Below, piece after piece: positions 61,264 through 64,000 of a stretch of DNA of 64,000 nt (positions are counted from its first letter, which is position 1; each line of letters begins with the position of its first letter). A program made the position numbers and the translations under genes. The stretch is from Timema cristinae (lineage: Eukaryota > Arthropoda > Insecta > Phasmatodea > Timematidae). The notes under the pieces were generated by a model. The model had not been told where the DNA came from and searched no databases. It worked only from the letters and a program-made list of their open reading frames with translations. The stretch lies in assembly GCA_039000515.1 (NCBI GenBank), contig JBCFYV010009882.1, positions 50,324,411-50,388,410 of the forward strand, written 5' to 3'.

Positions 61264-63085
61264 TTATTGTTTTATTTTACCTTTTAAATGGCTGCCTTGT
61301 GCTTGGTGGATTTCAGTTAAAGTTTGAATGTCCAGCTTTATGTTCGTCAAGTTCAGGCGCAAGTCTCCTTTGAGGCAAATGTCCAACTTATTTCTTTGTT
61401 TTGTGAGGAGCTGGACAACAGAACTAAATCCTTTTTCAACTAATATGTTGACGGGAACGAGATGAGAAGTGGTTCAGTTTTTCCCCACAGTTGTGGATAA
61501 GTGTCCATAGTCTTCACCCAGCCTAACTCGTAACCGCTCTGCTTGAAAATGATTTTCGCCTCACAGTCATACTTCAGATCTAGAAACTCTGTCTGCAAAG
61601 AGTTATCAAGCTTATCCACAGTTTCAAACGAGAATGGATCTAGAATCCATCAGGAATTTGTAACTTGGTCAAATCTTCAATCTTAATTCCATGTCAGTTT
61701 TTAACTGATCAAGGTGATCAGTAAAAAATTTGGATTTTGTCTTTTGGGAGTTCAGGAGTCCCGTTAGCTGACACTGAACACTTTTTAAGTGTCGGAAACT
61801 GAATCAGCTCTTTAGGGCCCCTATATCTCCCTTGTGAATATCAAACTTGGCGATGAATGATGAAATAATTCCTTTGGCCTTGAAAAGGGTTTTCATCTTG
61901 TTTCCTTGAAGCCTTATATTGACTTCGTTCATTTTTTCAAAAATATCTGTAAGGTACGCAAGTTCCAACTTGCGTTGCTTCAAATTCTCACTTAAAACAG
62001 GATCAGACGTGTCGAGAAACTCGGTAACCGTGTCAAATAATTCGAAGAAACGGCGCAAACAGTTTCCTTTGGAAAGTCACCTCACGGCCGTATGTAGAAG
62101 CAAGCGTTCGAATTCCTCATCATTTTCATCGCAAAGTTGTCGGAACAGAAGGTCATTGAGGGAATTAGCTTTAATCTTGTTGACACCAGTAATGACCAGT
62201 TTTAGGGTTTCATGCAGGACACCACTCAATTTTTTCGCAGCTAAGTGTTGACGATAAATGACACAGTGAATAGTGATGACCTCTGGCACTTCTTTTTAAG
62301 GTGGGATAGAAACTCAGCATGACGACCTGACATGGCAGGAGCACCGTCTGTTGCGCAAGCGCTCACGTTTGTTAGGGGAATCTCTTTTTCCTCAAAATAA
62401 TCTTGTACCACTTTAAAAATCGACGATCCCTTCGCATCAGTGATCAAAGTTCTAGAAAACAACATTTCCTCGGTAATTTCCTTTTGTTCATTGATAAACC
62501 TCACATAAGCTAATAAAATTGCTTTGTTATCAATCACAGTTGATTCATCAATCTGCAATGCAAATTTACTTTTTTTCAACAAATTGGTGAGTTTGGATTC
62601 AACGTCTGTGGCCATTTCGTCAATTCGCCTGGAAACAGTATTCTTGCTCAAAGGAACCAATTGACTTATCTTATTACTAGGGCCCTCGCCTAGCATGATT
62701 TCAACAATTTTTTGGTAGCCGGTTTAAACAAGAGTTTCGCCAATTGTGTGAGGATTACCACATTTAGCGATCAATAAAGACACCTCGTAAGAAGCAAGAA
62801 GACCTTTGTCAAGATCGGTTGCTTGTTTTTAAAATATTCACTCACATTAGGCGTTTAACAGCTTTAGCTTTGAGGTGTTGAAAATAACTAAGTTCTTTAC
62901 TCTCTTTATCACTGTGTACTCTTGATAAATGATCTTCATTCGCGAAGGCTTCATGGCTTCATTACTAGTAAATGTTTTATCACACAAAAGATAATGTGGA
63001 AACTGCACATTTTGCGGTGACAAGATAAAACCGAATTTTAAATACTCAGCTGAGTATTGACGACACTTCTTCTTTTTTGAATCCA
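61264..63085 (-). pseudogene. hAT transposase (ZBED5/SCAND3-like), frameshifted
   Basis: Starts MDSKKKKCRQYSAEYLKFGF, the usual opening of this group; longer in-frame sequence upstream is judged untranslated. A worn BED-type finger follows (LLCDKTF, NEAMKPSRMK). Next come the RNase H-like core ALQIDESTVIDNKAILLAY with the first Asp, SACATDGAPAMSGRH with the second, LLLHTAVRWLSKGN with the conserved Trp, and at the C-terminus LVEKGFSSVVQLLTKQRN with the Glu and dimerisation motif, then LRLNLTNIKLD. It ends at a TAA at 61,264-61,266. Total span matches about 607 codons, normal for the family. Frame breaks lie near 62,725, 62,845, 62,260, 62,075, 61,800 and 61,470. Catalytic residues survive but the gene cannot give one protein. 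Confidence 0.85.
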
Positions 63086-63484
63086 TTGTGCATGAACTTC
63101 TACACTTCAAAATAAATGCACAAAAACAGAAAAGACACGCACAAAAACTGATGGTGAGGCACACAAAGGCTAGTGAAGACTGAAGACGAATGTAGATCAA
63201 TGGCAAGTGTGTTGTGTTGGCAGGAGGGGGAGGGGGTTGAGTCACCAGTCGGCCGCGCTGAACAACAACAGGTGGGGGACTGTGAAGAGGGGTGAGTTCA
63301 GTGAACTCGCCGGTTGAGAATAGCCAGTGACTCGTGCTACCCGGCAACTTCTACTGTACAGTACTATTTTAATTTTTCCCCCTTTGAATACTCATCGCCA
63401 CCCACTTATTTATTGCCCCCCTGATAACCCAAATCGTCCACTTGGGGTCGATTGCCCCCAGGTTGGGGAACCACTGCTGTAGAC

Positions 63485-64000
63485 CAACAGCGGTAGCCCA
63501 ATGTTTACATATTCTACTATAGTGCAACATATTACTCGAATAACATTAATAACTTGAGTTAAGGTTTTCTAGAATCTGGAATAAAATCCCATCACTGAGT
63601 GAATTATTATTGCTGTTAATTGTATGTACATGGTTTGATGTGAAATTTAAAATAATAATTGTAATTGAATTTAATAATTTTTGGAGGAAATGTGGCCCCT
63701 GGAATGTGAAGCCTGGGGAAATTGCCCCTCCCCCTCCAGACACGGCTCTGCCTTATAGAGCAGGCTGTACATTATCTCTTTAATAATATCCAATAGATAA
63801 TATATCACACAACAGAGTAAACAATGAGACATCATATGCCGAAAGATAATTAAAGTATAGATGCTTAAACAATAAAAGCACTAGTGATCACTCATAAATT
63901 TCACCGTAAGTAAAAATACCTCATATATGTATTTATATACTATATGTACACGTTACAGGTAAAGTTTGAACAATGGATAATGTCGAGTGGTAAAACTAAA
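63485..64000. other. Clean non-coding sequence
   Basis: No gene recognised. The segment ggcccctggaatgtgaagcc ... cctccagacacggctctgcc near 63,691-63,752 resembles a transposon terminus by its purine/pyrimidine asymmetry, but no partner was found. Confidence 0.35.

Larger units (their letters stand above)
60627..63476 (-). mobile_element. hAT (Charlie/Buster-like) DNA transposon with both ends
   Basis: The left end reads catggttcccaacctttt. The right end, reversed, reads cagtggttccccaacctggg; they are imperfect inverted repeats of the Charlie/Buster type. The right flank is ctgtagac (63,477-63,484), an 8-bp nnnTAnnn site. The left flank reads ttgtaac, which equals it with one base missing and one changed, as expected in noisy sequence. 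The element is about 2.85 kb and holds one minus-strand transposase gene plus a nested SINE. This is the best-bounded element in the window. Confidence 0.8.

Noticed and set aside
61919..62251. Plus-strand 110-codon frame
   Set aside because: Shadow of the hAT transposase on the minus strand.
1..64000. CRISPR array, operon or prophage
   Set aside because: No regular short repeats with unique spacers, no ribosome-binding sites or gene clusters; introns, SINEs and eukaryotic transposons show nuclear animal DNA.

Overview
Nuclear DNA from an animal, most likely an arthropod. It is AT-rich, has long introns and is packed with transposons: Ty1/copia, mariner, Tigger/pogo, hAT, an RTE-type LINE, probably piggyBac, and tRNA-derived SINEs. 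Scattered TTAGG-type runs also fit arthropods. The order cannot be fixed from the sequence.

The only host gene I recognise is a short-chain acyl-CoA dehydrogenase (ACADS-like), read on the + strand. Four consecutive internal exons lie near 2.97, 20.38, 28.43 and 35.89 kb, separated by introns of about 17, 8 and 7 kb. The first exons and the exons carrying the catalytic Glu are not found. Most mobile elements up to 36 kb sit inside these introns.

Layout. 1-2.9 kb: AT-rich DNA, one candidate minus-strand exon, and decayed tRNA-like SINE heads. 3-4.1 kb: ACADS exon, a SINE, and a diverged 146-bp repeat. 4.85-6.3 kb: broken Tigger transposase. 7.8-9.1 kb: short tandem duplications and a TATA-bearing promoter-like segment. 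10.1-11.0 kb: a 145-bp satellite-like array beside a LINE 3' end. 11.7-16.1 kb: minus-strand copia pol, cut at one end by a hAT terminus and split in the middle by a mariner. 17.1-18.2 kb: GC-rich island with a 38-39 bp minisatellite. 21.6-24.3 kb: RTE-like LINE. 24.3-42.1 kb: several SINE copies and long unassigned AT-rich stretches. 52.9-53.2 kb: piggyBac-like fragment. 60.6-63.5 kb: nearly complete minus-strand hAT element with terminal repeats, carrying a nested SINE.

The main caveat is base quality. From about 13.35 kb to about 60.8 kb homopolymers are inflated and indels are frequent, even inside conserved exons and SINE copies. The flanks on both sides look clean. This resembles an assembly gap filled with uncorrected long-read sequence. 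Both edges of the patch fall inside repeats. Absence of genes and most short ORFs inside it should not be trusted. I found no CRISPR array, bacterial operon, rRNA or intact tRNA gene, and no convincing new system. The most unusual items are the GC-rich minisatellite, the SINE families and the PCNA-box-like tail on the Tigger transposase.
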